Assembly: GCF_001375495.1 (NCBI RefSeq) | Contig: NZ_LN831056.1 | Span: forward strand, 161,654-225,653 | DNA length: 64,000 bases | Direction of reading: 5' to 3' | Source of the DNA: Flaviflexus massiliensis | GTDB taxonomy: Bacteria; Actinomycetota; Actinomycetes; Actinomycetales; Actinomycetaceae | Shown here: one piece after another, positions 1 to 10,227 of the stretch | How positions within the stretch are numbered: the first letter of the stretch is position 1 | Layout: the number at the start of each line of letters is the position of its first letter | Notes under the pieces: model-generated | Database searches by the model: none | Told to the model about the DNA's origin: nothing | The model's input: only the letters and a program-made list of their open reading frames with translations | Program-made: the position numbers and the translations under genes

Positions 1-1
1 G

Positions 2-406
2 TACCTGACTGATGTCGTGGAAGCCGCCTACCGGCAGGGTTCCCCCATTGGCTCGTACACGGCTGACCGGATGATTGTTGAGGGCGTGAACGATCAGGTT
101 CAGCTCGCTAACCTTCGTCAAATCCTCAACCGTCGCACACTCGTTGCCGCGATGAGGTCCGGGGTCACCGTTGAAGACCCGGACAGCACGTGGGTTGATG
201 TTCAGGTCACCTTTGAACCGGACTCGAGGATTCTGCCCGGCAGCTACCTCACCGGCACCACATCAATCGCAACGGGCGCCCAGGTCGGCCCCCACGTGAG
301 ACTTCACAATGTCAGGGTCGAGAAGGATTCACGCGTTGCGTTCGCGGACCTGTCAGATGCTTCCACCACAGCCAGTGCCAACGAAACGAAGGACGAACAA
401 AAATGA
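2..406 (+). CDS. glmU: GlmU uridyltransferase, C-terminal part, with a very short left-handed beta-helix
   Basis: The reading frame is open from the window edge and begins with YLTDVVEAAYRQG, the segment that ends the pyrophosphorylase domain of GlmU, which makes UDP-GlcNAc for peptidoglycan. EGVNDQVQLANL matches the conserved VN-x-R-x-QL region that leads into the helix linker. About 75 residues later the protein ends, after only three or four hexapeptide coils and a polar tail. E. coli GlmU continues for a further 150 or so residues carrying the acetyltransferase active site (His363 region), which is absent here. So the product is probably uridyltransferase only. The stop overlaps the prs start (ATGA), indicating an operon. 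The 5' end is outside the window. Confidence 0.85.
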   Translation, partial: YLTDVVEAAYRQGSPIGSYTADRMIVEGVNDQVQLANLRQILNRRTLVAAMRSGVTVEDPDSTWVDVQVTFEPDSRILPGSYLTGTTSIATGAQVGPHVRLHNVRVEKDSRVAFADLSDASTTASANETKDEQK

Positions 407-1383
407 GTGGCATCCACTCCACCGGAGCTAAGCACCTTGTCATTGCGAGCGGGCGCTCCCACCCCGCACTCGCGACGGAGGTCGCAGAGTCGCTCGACAT
501 CGATCTGCTTCCCTCGAGCGCATACGACTTCGCAAACGGCGAGATTTACGTCCGTTTTGACGAATCCGTGCGCGGTGCGGATGCCTTTGTGATCCAAACC
601 CACACCCCTCCGGTCAACAAGTGGCTCGTGGAGGCGCTCATCATGATCGATGCGCTCAAGCGTGCCTCCGCCAAGCGCATCACCGTTGTCGCCCCCTTCT
701 ACCCGTACGCCCGTCAAGACAAGAAGCACCGCGGTCGCGAGCCGATCTCGGCCCGCCTCGTTGCCGACCTGTACAAGACCGCGGGAGCGGACAGGATCAT
801 GAGTGTCGACCTGCACGCAGCCCAGGCGCAAGGCTTCTTCGACGGCCCCGTCGACCACCTGTGGGCGATGCCCACCCTCGTCGAATACGTGCGCACCCGC
901 ATTGATCCCAAGAAGACCACGGTCGTGTCACCCGATGCTGGCCGCATCAGGGTCGCCGAGCAGTGGGCTGATCGCCTCGGCGGCACCCCGCTCGCCTTCG
1001 TACACAAGACCCGCGACATTTCCCGCCCCAACCTGGCGGTCGCTAACCGCGTTGTGGGTGACGTTGAGGGCCGTTCCTGCGTGCTCGTTGACGACCTCAT
1101 CGACACCGGCGGCACCATCTGTGAAGCGGTCCGGGTTCTCCTGGAGGCCGGAGCTGCCGACGTCATCGTTGCCGCCACCCACGGTGTTCTCTCCGATCCT
1201 GCGGTCAAGCGTCTGTCGGAGTCTGGTGCCCGCGAAGTCATCGTAACCGACACTGTCCCGATCGAACGCGAGAAGCGTTTCAAGGAGCTCACGGTCCTCC
1301 CGATTGCACCGGTCCTGGCCCGTGCAATCCGTGAGGTCTTCGACGATGGCTCCGTGACCAGCCTCTTCGATGGTGCACACTGA
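403..1383 (+). CDS. prs: Ribose-phosphate pyrophosphokinase
   Basis: Makes PRPP from ribose 5-phosphate and ATP for nucleotide, histidine and tryptophan synthesis; cytosolic. At 326 residues it has the usual family length. The PRPP-binding loop VLVDDLIDTGGT (about residues 227-238) and the ATP-site segment RQDKKHRGREPIS (about 105-117) are plain, as is FANGEIYVRFDESVRG near the N terminus. The ATG overlaps the TGA of glmU by four bases, so translation is probably coupled. The order glmU-prs is the common actinobacterial arrangement. A strong terminator follows directly. Confidence 0.97.
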   Translation: MSGIHSTGAKHLVIASGRSHPALATEVAESLDIDLLPSSAYDFANGEIYVRFDESVRGADAFVIQTHTPPVNKWLVEALIMIDALKRASAKRITVVAPFYPYARQDKKHRGREPISARLVADLYKTAGADRIMSVDLHAAQAQGFFDGPVDHLWAMPTLVEYVRTRIDPKKTTVVSPDAGRIRVAEQWADRLGGTPLAFVHKTRDISRPNLAVANRVVGDVEGRSCVLVDDLIDTGGTICEAVRVLLEAGAADVIVAATHGVLSDPAVKRLSESGAREVIVTDTVPIEREKRFKELTVLPIAPVLARAIREVFDDGSVTSLFDGAH

Positions 1384-1398
1384 CCAGAATGAAATAGT

Positions 1399-1444
1399 TT
1401 GATGGGCTCAGATCTCCTCGTGAGGTCCGAGCCCATCACCTTTT
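1399..1444 (+). terminator. Intrinsic terminator after prs
   Basis: GATGGGCTC (from 1401) pairs with GAGCCCATC (to 1437), with further pairing inside the loop, and the stem is followed by CACCTTTTG. It lies just after the prs stop codon and closes the glmU-prs unit. Confidence 0.8.
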
Positions 1445-1644
1445 GCTCGTATTTTGCTCGTGCGTGATGGGGGCCATAAGTCTCGATCTTTCGCAGTGTT
1501 AGCCGGGTGCGCTACCATATTGTGGTTGCCTCGGCGAGGGAGGCGGTTGATCCGCACTCCGTTATCGACGCGGTCCAGGTGTCATCCGGCACGTGGCTTT
1601 CGAGGCTGATGCACGCCTCGGCGTGCCGAACGTAAGGAGACATC

Positions 1645-2286
1645 TTGGTAGATTCAGTTAAGCTGACAAGCGAAACCCGTGAGGACTTCGGTAAGGGCGC
1701 TGCCCGCCGCCTCCGCCGCGAAGGCAAGGTTCCCGCAGTTGTTTACGGCCACGGTGGCGAAACCGCTCACCTGGCTCTTAACGCACACGAAACGTTCCTC
1801 GCTGTTCGTTACAACGCTAACGCTCTCGTCACCGTCAAGGTTGATGGCAAGTCCCAGCTCGCTCTCGTAAGGGACATTCAGCGCCACCCCATGACCTGGG
1901 ACATCGAGCACATCGACCTCATTGGCGTCCGCAAGGGTGAAAAGGTTGAGGTTACTATCCCCGTCACGGTTATCGGCGAGCCCGCTCCCGGTACGGTTGT
2001 CACCACCGATGTCCTCCAGCTCGTCGTCCAGGCTGACGCTACTGCGATCCCCGAGACTATCGAGATCGATGTTGAGGGCAAGGAAGAGGGCACCCAGATT
2101 CGCGTTGGCGACATCGTGTTCCCCGAGTCCGTCACCACCGAGATGGATCCCGAAGACCTCGTTGTCTCGGTCAACGTCCCGCAGGTCGACACCTCGATCG
2201 AAGAGGCTGACGCTGCCCTTGCTGCCGAGCAGTCCGCTGAGGGTGAAGCCGAGGGTGAAGAGAAGTCCGAAGAGGATTCCGAATAA
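1645..2286 (+). CDS. rplY: 50S ribosomal protein L25 (general stress protein Ctc type)
   Basis: Binds 5S rRNA in the large ribosomal subunit. The 213-residue protein has the L25 N-terminal domain (TREDFGKGAARRLRREGKVP, ending PAVVYGHG) and the TL5/Ctc C-terminal beta domain, followed by an acidic low-complexity tail rich in Glu and Ser (about residues 185-213), typical of actinobacterial forms. The start is TTG, chosen because TAAGGAGA stands just upstream at 1634-1640. It is preceded by about 260 bases without a gene, and is followed by a GC-rich hairpin before pth, the neighbour also seen in mycobacteria. Confidence 0.95.
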   Translation: MVDSVKLTSETREDFGKGAARRLRREGKVPAVVYGHGGETAHLALNAHETFLAVRYNANALVTVKVDGKSQLALVRDIQRHPMTWDIEHIDLIGVRKGEKVEVTIPVTVIGEPAPGTVVTTDVLQLVVQADATAIPETIEIDVEGKEEGTQIRVGDIVFPESVTTEMDPEDLVVSVNVPQVDTSIEEADAALAAEQSAEGEAEGEEKSEEDSE

Positions 2287-2297
2287 TTAAGTGAGAT

Positions 2298-2323
2298 AGC
2301 GCCCGGGTTCCGACCCGGGCGCT
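2298..2323 (+). terminator. GC-rich hairpin between rplY and pth
   Basis: AGCGCCCGGGT and ACCCGGGCGCT form a perfect 11-bp stem around TCCG. There is no T run, and the pth ribosome binding site (GGGAGCAGG) follows within a few bases, so it may only attenuate read-through or protect the rplY 3' end. Confidence 0.6.
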
Positions 2324-2341
2324 CCTCATGGGAGCAGGTGC

Positions 2342-2920
2342 ATGAAAGCGATCGTTGGACTCGGAAACCCGGGACCGAAGTATGCGAATACTCGTCACAA
2401 CGTCGGTCACATGGTGATCGACGAACTCGTGTCGCGCTCGCAAGGGACCCTTGCTGCCCACCGCTCCCGAAACTACATCATGACCGGCAGGCTCATGACT
2501 GCCCCCATCGGCGAAGGGAACTTTGTTCTCGCCGTCTGTGATAGCTACATGAACGTGTCGGGTGGTCCCGTCAAGGGACTGCTCCAATACTTCAAAATCG
2601 AACCCCACGACCTGCTTGTCATCCACGACGATCTCGACATTCCCGAGCACGTCCTGCGGTTGAAAGACGGGGGTGGAGAAGGCGGCCATAACGGTCTCAA
2701 GTCGATTTCCTCCGCACTAGGAAGTAAGAACTATGAGCGACTGCGGGTGGGAGTTGGGCGGCCGCCCGGAAACCAGGATGCTGCCGACTATGTGCTCAGC
2801 CCCATCACCGGAACGGCACGAACCGAATACGCGGTGACAGTGTCAAAGGCAGCAGATGTCGTGGAGAGTATCCTCTCACGAGGGTTTGTTGCCACCCAGG
2901 CTGACTTACACTCAAACTAA
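2342..2920 (+). CDS. pth: Peptidyl-tRNA hydrolase
   Basis: Releases tRNA from peptidyl-tRNAs that drop off the ribosome. The 192 residues carry the family signature at the start (GLGNPGPKYANTRHNVG), with catalytic His in TRHNVGH, the HDDLDIPEHVLRLK segment holding the catalytic Asp, and GGEGGHNGLKSI. The ATG follows GGGAGCAGG. Its TAA shares one base with the mfd ATG (TAATG), so mfd is probably translated by re-initiation. Confidence 0.97.
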   Translation: MKAIVGLGNPGPKYANTRHNVGHMVIDELVSRSQGTLAAHRSRNYIMTGRLMTAPIGEGNFVLAVCDSYMNVSGGPVKGLLQYFKIEPHDLLVIHDDLDIPEHVLRLKDGGGEGGHNGLKSISSALGSKNYERLRVGVGRPPGNQDAADYVLSPITGTARTEYAVTVSKAADVVESILSRGFVATQADLHSN

Positions 2921-5900
2921 TGGACTTTCAGAACATCATTCACAGGCTCCGTCAAGATCAGACCTTGGCGGGGCTTCCCCTTTCACGACAGCGACGACTC
3001 GACGTTGGCATGCCGCTCGGGCTCGTTCCCGGTGCGCTTGCACTCTTGGCAACCGAAGGTGATCGCCCAACCGTTGTCGTGACACCAACGGGACGGGATG
3101 GTGAGGAGCTCGTCGGTGCACTGGCGCCCTACCTGCCCCGCGACGAAGTTGAATTCTTCCCCTCGTGGGAGACCCTGCCGCACGAGCGGCTCTCCCCGCG
3201 GGCGGATACCGTCGCGAAGCGCCTCTCTGTCCTCCGCAGGCTCGCCCACCCCGAAGAGTTCGGGAAACTCTCCGTTCTCGTTGTGCCGATCCGGGCTCTC
3301 CTCCAGCCGATCGTCAAGGGCCTGGGGGAGATGGTGCCGGTCCGCGTACGCACGGGTGACGAGATTCCCCTTGAGGATTTGGCCCAGGGGCTGGTTGATG
3401 CGGCCTACGTGCGGGTGGACATGGTGGAAGCGCGCGGACAATTTGCGATCCGCGGTGGCATCCTCGACGTTTTCCCACCCACCGAATCCCACCCGCTCCG
3501 TATCGAATTCTTTGGCGACGAAGTGGATGAAATCAGGTCCTTCGCGGTGGCCGATCAGCGCAGTCTCGAGAGCGTTGACGAAATGTACGCGCCGCCCTGC
3601 CGGGAAATTCTGCTGAACGACGAGGTCCGCGAACGCGCCAGGAAGGCATCGGACAGTCTTCCCGGTGCTCGGGACATGCTGGAAAAGATCGCGCAGGGGA
3701 TCCCGGTTGAAGGGATGGAATCCCTCGCCCCGGTGCTGACTGGCGGCATGCAGCCCCTCTACGAGCTCGTCGATCCGGCCTCCCGGTTTGTTGTGGTGGA
3801 ACCGGAGCGCGTCTACTCCCGCAGCGCAGATCTCGTGGCAACGACGGATGAATTCTTGGCGGCAGCCTGGTCATCGGCCGCCGCAGGTGGCGATGTGCCC
3901 CTGACCGTATCTGAAGCTTCGTTCCTGGAACTCGCTGATGTGGAAAAGGATGTCCGGCAGGCAGGGATGGCCTGGTGGACATTCGGTGGCTTCACCGGCG
4001 ATGGTGAACTGGATGATTCGAAGCTGACGGTTGATGCTCGTGAGCCGGGAACATTCCACGGCGACGTTGATGGTGCCCTGAAAGAAATGGGCATGCTTGC
4101 AGCCCAGGGCTGGTGGCCGATCATCGTCGTCGAAGGTGGTGGCCTCGGCCGGCGTATTGCCTCCGAACTCGGTGAGCTCGGCGTGCCCGCAGAATTCGTC
4201 ACCGAGCTTGGGTCCCCCATGGAGGGGACGGTCACGATCACGGCAGCGCCGATCCGGACCGGTTTCCTCATGCCCGGGGTGAAGCTCGCTGTTCTCGCGG
4301 CCTCCGACATGACCGGCAAGGGCGGTTCGTCCACGAAGGACATGCGCAAGCTCCCTTCCCGTAGGCGAGCAGGCATCGATCCCCTGCAACTCAAGCCCGG
4401 GGACTACATCGTTCACGACCACCACGGCGTCGGCAAGTTCCTGCGCATGGATTCGCGCGACATTGACGGTACTGACGGTGCTCGACGCGAGTACCTGGTT
4501 GTCGAGTACGCTCCTTCGAAGAGGGGCATGCCCGGCGACCAGCTGTGGATCCCCACCGATTCCCTCGACCTTGTGTCCCGTTACTCGGGTTCCGAGGCCC
4601 CGTCGGTGTCGAAGATGGGTGGCTCGGACTGGGCGAAAACCAAGGCCAAGGCCAGGAAGGCAACCGAGGCGATCGCGGGGGAGCTCGTGCGCCTCTATGC
4701 TACCCGTAAGGCCACTAAGGGATTCCAGTTCTCTCCCGATACTCCCTGGCAGCGGGAACTTGAAGATGCTTTCGCGTACGTGGAGACCCCCGACCAGCTT
4801 GCGACGATCGAGGAAGTGAAGAAGGACATGGAGTCGGAGACTCCCATGGACCGTCTCATTTCCGGTGACGTCGGATACGGCAAGACCGAGATCGCGATCA
4901 GGGCAGCCTTCAAGGCCGTGCAGGACTCCAAGCAGGTTGCTGTCCTCGTTCCCACCACCCTTCTTGTTTCCCAGCACCTCGAAACCTTCGAGGAACGGTA
5001 TGCGGGGTTCCCGGTGACCGTTGCAGGGCTTTCTCGCTTCCAGTCCGAAGAGGATTCGGAACGCGTGAAGAAGGGAATCAAGGACGGAACGATCGACGTG
5101 GTTGTCGGTACGCACCGCCTGCTGACCGGTTCGATCGGATTCAAGGACCTGGGCCTGGTCATCATCGATGAGGAACAGCGTTTCGGTGTCGAGCACAAGG
5201 AAACTCTCACCCAGCTGCGAGCCAACGTGGACGTGCTGTCCATGTCCGCAACCCCGATCCCGAGGACGTTGGAGATGGCGGTGACGGGCATTCGTGAAAT
5301 GTCGACCCTCGCCACCCCGCCCGAAGAACGCCACCCCATCCTCACCTACGTGGGTGTTTCGGAAGACAAACAGATCACGGCAGCAATCAGGCGGGAGCTG
5401 TTGCGCGATGGTCAGGTCTTCTACGTCCACAACCGCGTCCAGTCCATCCGTGCCCAGGCCACCAAGATCCAGGAGCTTGTCCCCGAGGCAAAGATCGGTG
5501 TCGCGCACGGCAAGATGAGTGAGAAGCAGTTGGAGACCGTGATCCAGCAGTTCTGGGATCGCGAAATCGACGTGCTTGTCTGTACGACAATCATCGAGAC
5601 GGGTCTCGACATCTCCAACGCCAACACCCTCATCGTCGACCACGCTGAAAAGCTTGGCCTCTCCCAATTGCACCAGTTGCGGGGCAGGGTCGGAAGGGGC
5701 CGCGAACGGGCCTACGCCTACTTCCTGTACCCGGCCGATACGACCATGACCGAGACCGCACTGGAGCGCCTGCGTACCATTGCCTCCCACACGTCGCTCG
5801 GCTCCGGCATTCAGGTCGCCATGAAAGACCTCGAGATCAGGGGCGCCGGCAACATGCTCGGCGGCGAACAGTCCGGGCACATTGCCGGAGTTGGATTCGA

Positions 5901-6495
5901 CCTGTACGTGCGCATGATCTCCGAACAGGTGGAGAACATGCAGGCGATGCTGACCGGTGGCAAGGTGGAAGAGCCTGCCCCTAAACCCATCCGTATCGAC
6001 CTGCCCATCGAGGCCACCGTTCCAGAGAACTACGTCCCGCAAGAAAGCCTCCGCCTCGATATTTACTCCAAGGTTGCGGGAGCGACCGGGGACGAGGAAC
6101 GCGACCAGATCCGGGACGAGCTCATCGACCGCTACGGCCCGATCCCACCTGCCGTGAACCGCATGTTCCTGCTGTCGGAGATGCGAGAGAAGCTCCGCCA
6201 GGCACAGCTCGAAGAGGCCGTTATTCAGGGCGAATACGTGCGTTTTTACCCGGTGGACCTGCCAGATTCGAGGCAGGCACGGCTTAGGCGACTGCATCCG
6301 CGCACCGTCCTCAAACCCGGCGTGCGTTCCGCTCTCATCCCGCTCCCCACCAGGCCCCAGGCGCGCCTTGGTGCAAGCCCGGAACCGGTCATGAACGAGG
6401 ACTTTGTTGAATGGCTGGACGACCTGCTGCGAGCCGTATTCTTGCCGGACTCGGAGGGCCGGGGTGGGAACAACCCGGATGGGCTGAATCGGTAA
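2920..6495 (+). CDS. mfd: Transcription-repair coupling factor
   Basis: A 1191-residue ATP-dependent translocase that displaces RNA polymerase stalled at lesions and recruits UvrA. Domains appear in order: UvrB-like N-terminal module, CarD-like RNA polymerase-interaction domain (about residues 485-580, with PGDYIVHDHHGVGKF), helicase core with Walker A GDVGYGKTE (about 648) and DEEQ (about 750), motif III MSATPIPRT, motif VI QLRGRVGRG, and the TRCF C-terminal domain. It overlaps pth by one base. The reverse strand contains a long but spurious open frame, as expected for GC-rich coding DNA. Confidence 0.98.
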   Translation: MDFQNIIHRLRQDQTLAGLPLSRQRRLDVGMPLGLVPGALALLATEGDRPTVVVTPTGRDGEELVGALAPYLPRDEVEFFPSWETLPHERLSPRADTVAKRLSVLRRLAHPEEFGKLSVLVVPIRALLQPIVKGLGEMVPVRVRTGDEIPLEDLAQGLVDAAYVRVDMVEARGQFAIRGGILDVFPPTESHPLRIEFFGDEVDEIRSFAVADQRSLESVDEMYAPPCREILLNDEVRERARKASDSLPGARDMLEKIAQGIPVEGMESLAPVLTGGMQPLYELVDPASRFVVVEPERVYSRSADLVATTDEFLAAAWSSAAAGGDVPLTVSEASFLELADVEKDVRQAGMAWWTFGGFTGDGELDDSKLTVDAREPGTFHGDVDGALKEMGMLAAQGWWPIIVVEGGGLGRRIASELGELGVPAEFVTELGSPMEGTVTITAAPIRTGFLMPGVKLAVLAASDMTGKGGSSTKDMRKLPSRRRAGIDPLQLKPGDYIVHDHHGVGKFLRMDSRDIDGTDGARREYLVVEYAPSKRGMPGDQLWIPTDSLDLVSRYSGSEAPSVSKMGGSDWAKTKAKARKATEAIAGELVRLYATRKATKGFQFSPDTPWQRELEDAFAYVETPDQLATIEEVKKDMESETPMDRLISGDVGYGKTEIAIRAAFKAVQDSKQVAVLVPTTLLVSQHLETFEERYAGFPVTVAGLSRFQSEEDSERVKKGIKDGTIDVVVGTHRLLTGSIGFKDLGLVIIDEEQRFGVEHKETLTQLRANVDVLSMSATPIPRTLEMAVTGIREMSTLATPPEERHPILTYVGVSEDKQITAAIRRELLRDGQVFYVHNRVQSIRAQATKIQELVPEAKIGVAHGKMSEKQLETVIQQFWDREIDVLVCTTIIETGLDISNANTLIVDHAEKLGLSQLHQLRGRVGRGRERAYAYFLYPADTTMTETALERLRTIASHTSLGSGIQVAMKDLEIRGAGNMLGGEQSGHIAGVGFDLYVRMISEQVENMQAMLTGGKVEEPAPKPIRIDLPIEATVPENYVPQESLRLDIYSKVAGATGDEERDQIRDELIDRYGPIPPAVNRMFLLSEMREKLRQAQLEEAVIQGEYVRFYPVDLPDSRQARLRRLHPRTVLKPGVRSALIPLPTRPQARLGASPEPVMNEDFVEWLDDLLRAVFLPDSEGRGGNNPDGLNR

Positions 6496-6545
6496 ATGTC
6501 TGGCAATCGAACTATGATGGCCTTGAGTAAAACCCTGGAGGAAAA

Positions 6546-7073
6546 GTGAAGAAGCTTATTGCACTCGCCGGTGCCGGAATGTTGCTGGCAGCCTGCTCGA
6601 CCGACCCCTCATCCGCGGCCGTTGTCGCAGGCGACAACATCACGATTGATGAGCTTGCACAGGTACAGGAAGACTTCCGTGCCGAAGGTCTGGACACCGA
6701 TGCTGGTGCTGTTCTTTCCCTTCTTATCCAGGCGGAGCTTGCTGAAGAGTCCATGGCCGACATGGGTATTGAGATCAGTGAGGAAATGCAGGACGTGACC
6801 ATCGCCCAGCTCAGCCTCAACGAGAATGTGGACTACGAGGGCCGCACGGAGACCCTCATCAACTACTTCGCTCTCTCCCTTATGCTCGACACTGAGCAGA
6901 TCAGCCAGGATGAGGCGATGGCGCTCGTTAGCAACCTTAGCCAGGCGGCCGCCGAAACCAACGTTGACGTGAATCCCCGCTTCGGTGAATGGGACGGAGC
7001 TCAGCTCTCCCTCGTTCAACCCACCCGCGACTACCTCATTCAGGTCACGCAAGAAGATGCCCTCGGTTTATAG
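6546..7073 (+). CDS. Lipoprotein resembling the SurA N-terminal chaperone domain
   Basis: Starts at GTG behind CTGGAGGAAAAG. Residues 1-17 are a lipoprotein signal (MKKLIALAGAGMLLAAC) with lipobox LAAC, so it is predicted to be anchored on the outer face of the membrane. The mature part has AVVAGDNITIDELAQVQEDF, like the opening of SurA/PrsA-type foldases, and is helical and acidic, but no parvulin PPIase domain follows in its 175 residues. It lies between mfd and eno, where mycobacteria have the lipoprotein LpqU, but I see no clear relationship to that protein. It is probably an extracytoplasmic folding helper; the exact role is unknown. Confidence 0.75.
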   Translation: MKKLIALAGAGMLLAACSTDPSSAAVVAGDNITIDELAQVQEDFRAEGLDTDAGAVLSLLIQAELAEESMADMGIEISEEMQDVTIAQLSLNENVDYEGRTETLINYFALSLMLDTEQISQDEAMALVSNLSQAAAETNVDVNPRFGEWDGAQLSLVQPTRDYLIQVTQEDALGL

Positions 7074-7105
7074 GGAACTTGTACAGAATCCTTGATGGAT
7101 TGATG

Positions 7106-7141
7106 GCGCTGTCCCGGCGGCTTTTGTCGCCAGGACAGCGC
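7106..7141 (+). terminator. Intrinsic terminator after the SurA-like lipoprotein gene
   Basis: GCGCTGTCC-C-GGCG pairs with CGCC-A-GGACAGCGC around a short T-rich loop. It stands 33 bases after the stop codon. Confidence 0.75.
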
Positions 7142-7480
7142 TATCGCTCTATATGCCTAGTCCGAAGAATCACAGAGCACGGTCTTTTCAGGAGTAGCAC
7201 GGAGCACCGAGGCACGGTTGGTGTGAGGTTTCGTGGGATGAAGGTCCCGGATCGATCGAAGGAAATCTCACTGACGTTGCAGGAAGTTCCCGGGTGGCAC
7301 TCTTGACTGAATCTGGAAGTTACGCGGTCGGGTGAAACCGGGGGAGTGGCCACCATGTGCCTTAGTGCTCATGGCGCTGTGACCAGGGGAAACGTCGACT
7401 GTAGTTGCGGAATTACTGGGTCGTTTTGTGCAAAGACGTTCAAGACCCCTCCCGTGTTTCGACCGGTAGTCAAGTCCCGG
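7142..7480. other. Non-coding stretch upstream of eno
   Basis: About 340 bases with no convincing gene on either strand; the short open frames lack ribosome binding sites and family features. I see no clear RNA fold. It ends in the candidate eno promoter. Confidence 0.5.
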
Positions 7481-8834
<1,354 letters not shown>

Positions 8835-8886
8835 AACCCGAGCGGGACATTTTGACGTGTCCCACACGTGTTGAGTAAGCGACACA

Positions 8887-8922
8887 GAGCCGGCCCTGCA
8901 GTAAAAACCGTGGGGCCGGCTC
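8887..8922 (+). terminator. Intrinsic terminator after eno
   Basis: GAGCCGGCCC (8887-8896) pairs with GGGCCGGCTC (8913-8922). It is tightly packed against the next transcription start region: the divIC -10 box begins one base later. Confidence 0.75.
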
Positions 8923-8928
8923 TACTAT
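8923..8928 (+). promoter_or_regulatory. -10 box for leaderless divIC
   Basis: TACTAT ends seven bases before the ATG at 8936 and there is no ribosome binding site. This spacing would place transcription initiation at the start codon itself. Confidence 0.45.
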
Positions 8929-8935
8929 GGAAACC

Positions 8936-9562
8936 ATGAGTTCTCGACGCCCCAGCGCATCGCGCGGCCCCAGCAGGCCCGGCGCACCCAGAAGAACCGT
9001 GACCGGTGGGCGTTCTCAGCAGCAGAGTTCGACAAAGGACGTGCCGCGCCTCAAATCAAAACAGCGAGTGAAGCGCAGCATTGTCGTGGGTAGCGAAGGC
9101 GGCAAGGTCCGCGCCCTGTCCATGAGGCTCGTCACCGTTGTTCTCGTTGGCCTACTCGCCATCATCATCGTCGCCCCAACCCTGTCGAACTACCTGAACC
9201 AGCAGCAGGAATTGCGTGAACTCAACCGGTCCGTTGAAGAAGCGCAGGCCAGAATCTCGTCGCTCGAGAACGAGCTGAGACTCTGGAACGACGACGAATA
9301 CGTCAGGGCCCAGGCACGCGAACGACTCGGCTATGTCAAACCGGGTGAAGTCCTCTACACGGTCGAAGACCCGACCGAGGGCACGGCTGAAGAGCAGCGG
9401 GAAGCCCTCGCAACAGAATTGGAATACAATCGCAGGGCCGCAACCCCCTGGTTCACCACCATGTGGGATTCGGTGACAATCGCCGGATATAGCAGCGAAG
9501 GTGATGACGTGGTTGACCCGACCGACCCGGGCACAACCCCCGATGTAGGAGAAACCGAGTGA
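8936..9562 (+). CDS. Septum formation initiator protein, DivIC/FtsB family
   Basis: A 208-residue bitopic membrane protein of the divisome that links FtsQ and FtsL-type partners. It has a basic, Pro/Ser-rich cytoplasmic tail (residues 1-60), one membrane segment (about 63-85, VTVVLVGLLAIIIVAPTL), a coiled coil (QQQELRELNRSVEEAQARIS) and the conserved end of the domain, ARERLGYVKPGEVLY. An ATG three codons earlier (8927) is possible, but 8936 fits a leaderless start behind TACTAT. It overlaps the DUF501 gene by four bases. The eno-divIC-DUF501-ppx order matches Rv1023-Rv1026. Confidence 0.9.
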   Translation: MSSRRPSASRGPSRPGAPRRTVTGGRSQQQSSTKDVPRLKSKQRVKRSIVVGSEGGKVRALSMRLVTVVLVGLLAIIIVAPTLSNYLNQQQELRELNRSVEEAQARISSLENELRLWNDDEYVRAQARERLGYVKPGEVLYTVEDPTEGTAEEQREALATELEYNRRAATPWFTTMWDSVTIAGYSSEGDDVVDPTDPGTTPDVGETE

Positions 9563-10074
9563 CCGTTTCCGAGGCAGACCTTTTATCCCTCCAAAGGCAA
9601 CTCCAGCGCGTACCGCGCGGAGTACTGGGAGTGGCCGCACGATGCGGATGTGGGGAGCCCACCGTTGTTGAAACAGCCCCCCGGCTTGAGGACGGATCCC
9701 CGTTCCCCACACTGTTCTACCTCACCCACCCTCAGGTGGTTCTCGAAGTGTCCCGCCTCGAGGGAAGCGGCCTCATGGCTGAACTAACCGATCGGCTCGA
9801 GACCGATGAGGAACTCGCCGCAAGCTACCGGGCAGCCCATGCAGACTACATTGAGCGACGCAACCGCCACGGCGAAGTCGAAGAGATCGCGGGAATCTCA
9901 GCGGGCGGCATGCCCACGCGCGTCAAGTGCCTCCATGCCCTCGTCGGACACAGTCTCGCAGTCGGCCCCGGCATCAATCCCATCGGCGACCTTGCCCTTT
10001 CCCTCATCGACTGGACTCCCGACACCTGCACCTGCGCACAGGACACCGCCAATCCAGAAGCGAACGAAAGCTAA
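9559..10074 (+). CDS. DUF501 family protein
   Basis: A 171-residue cytosolic protein of unknown function, conserved next to divIC and ppx in actinobacteria (Rv1025 type). Visible marks are VAARCGCGEPTVVETAPRL, the FPTLFYLTHP motif, and a second cysteine cluster near the C terminus (DTCTCAQD). The paired cysteines may bind metal, which is an inference. GTG start overlaps the divIC stop (GTGA), so the two are co-translated. Confidence 0.88.
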   Translation: MTVSEADLLSLQRQLQRVPRGVLGVAARCGCGEPTVVETAPRLEDGSPFPTLFYLTHPQVVLEVSRLEGSGLMAELTDRLETDEELAASYRAAHADYIERRNRHGEVEEIAGISAGGMPTRVKCLHALVGHSLAVGPGINPIGDLALSLIDWTPDTCTCAQDTANPEANES

Positions 10075-10227
10075 CGAGCTGGTCCCGGGCACCAATCCTT
10101 GTGTGCCTGAAAGCGGCAGGAAGCCTTCGTCCCATGCCGCTGTGCGTGGAGAATGGGTTTAGCTCAATCCGAGAAAGATCACGATTTCGAGGTCGAATCA
10201 GTCCACCAATCGTGGCAGTCTTAAGAA

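Noticed and set aside
1512..1727. 71-codon minus-strand ORF upstream of rplY
   Set aside because: Overlaps the rplY start on the other strand and has no supporting features.
3871..6297. 808-codon open frame on the minus strand opposite mfd
   Set aside because: Mirror of a GC-rich coding gene; mfd has complete domains on the plus strand.
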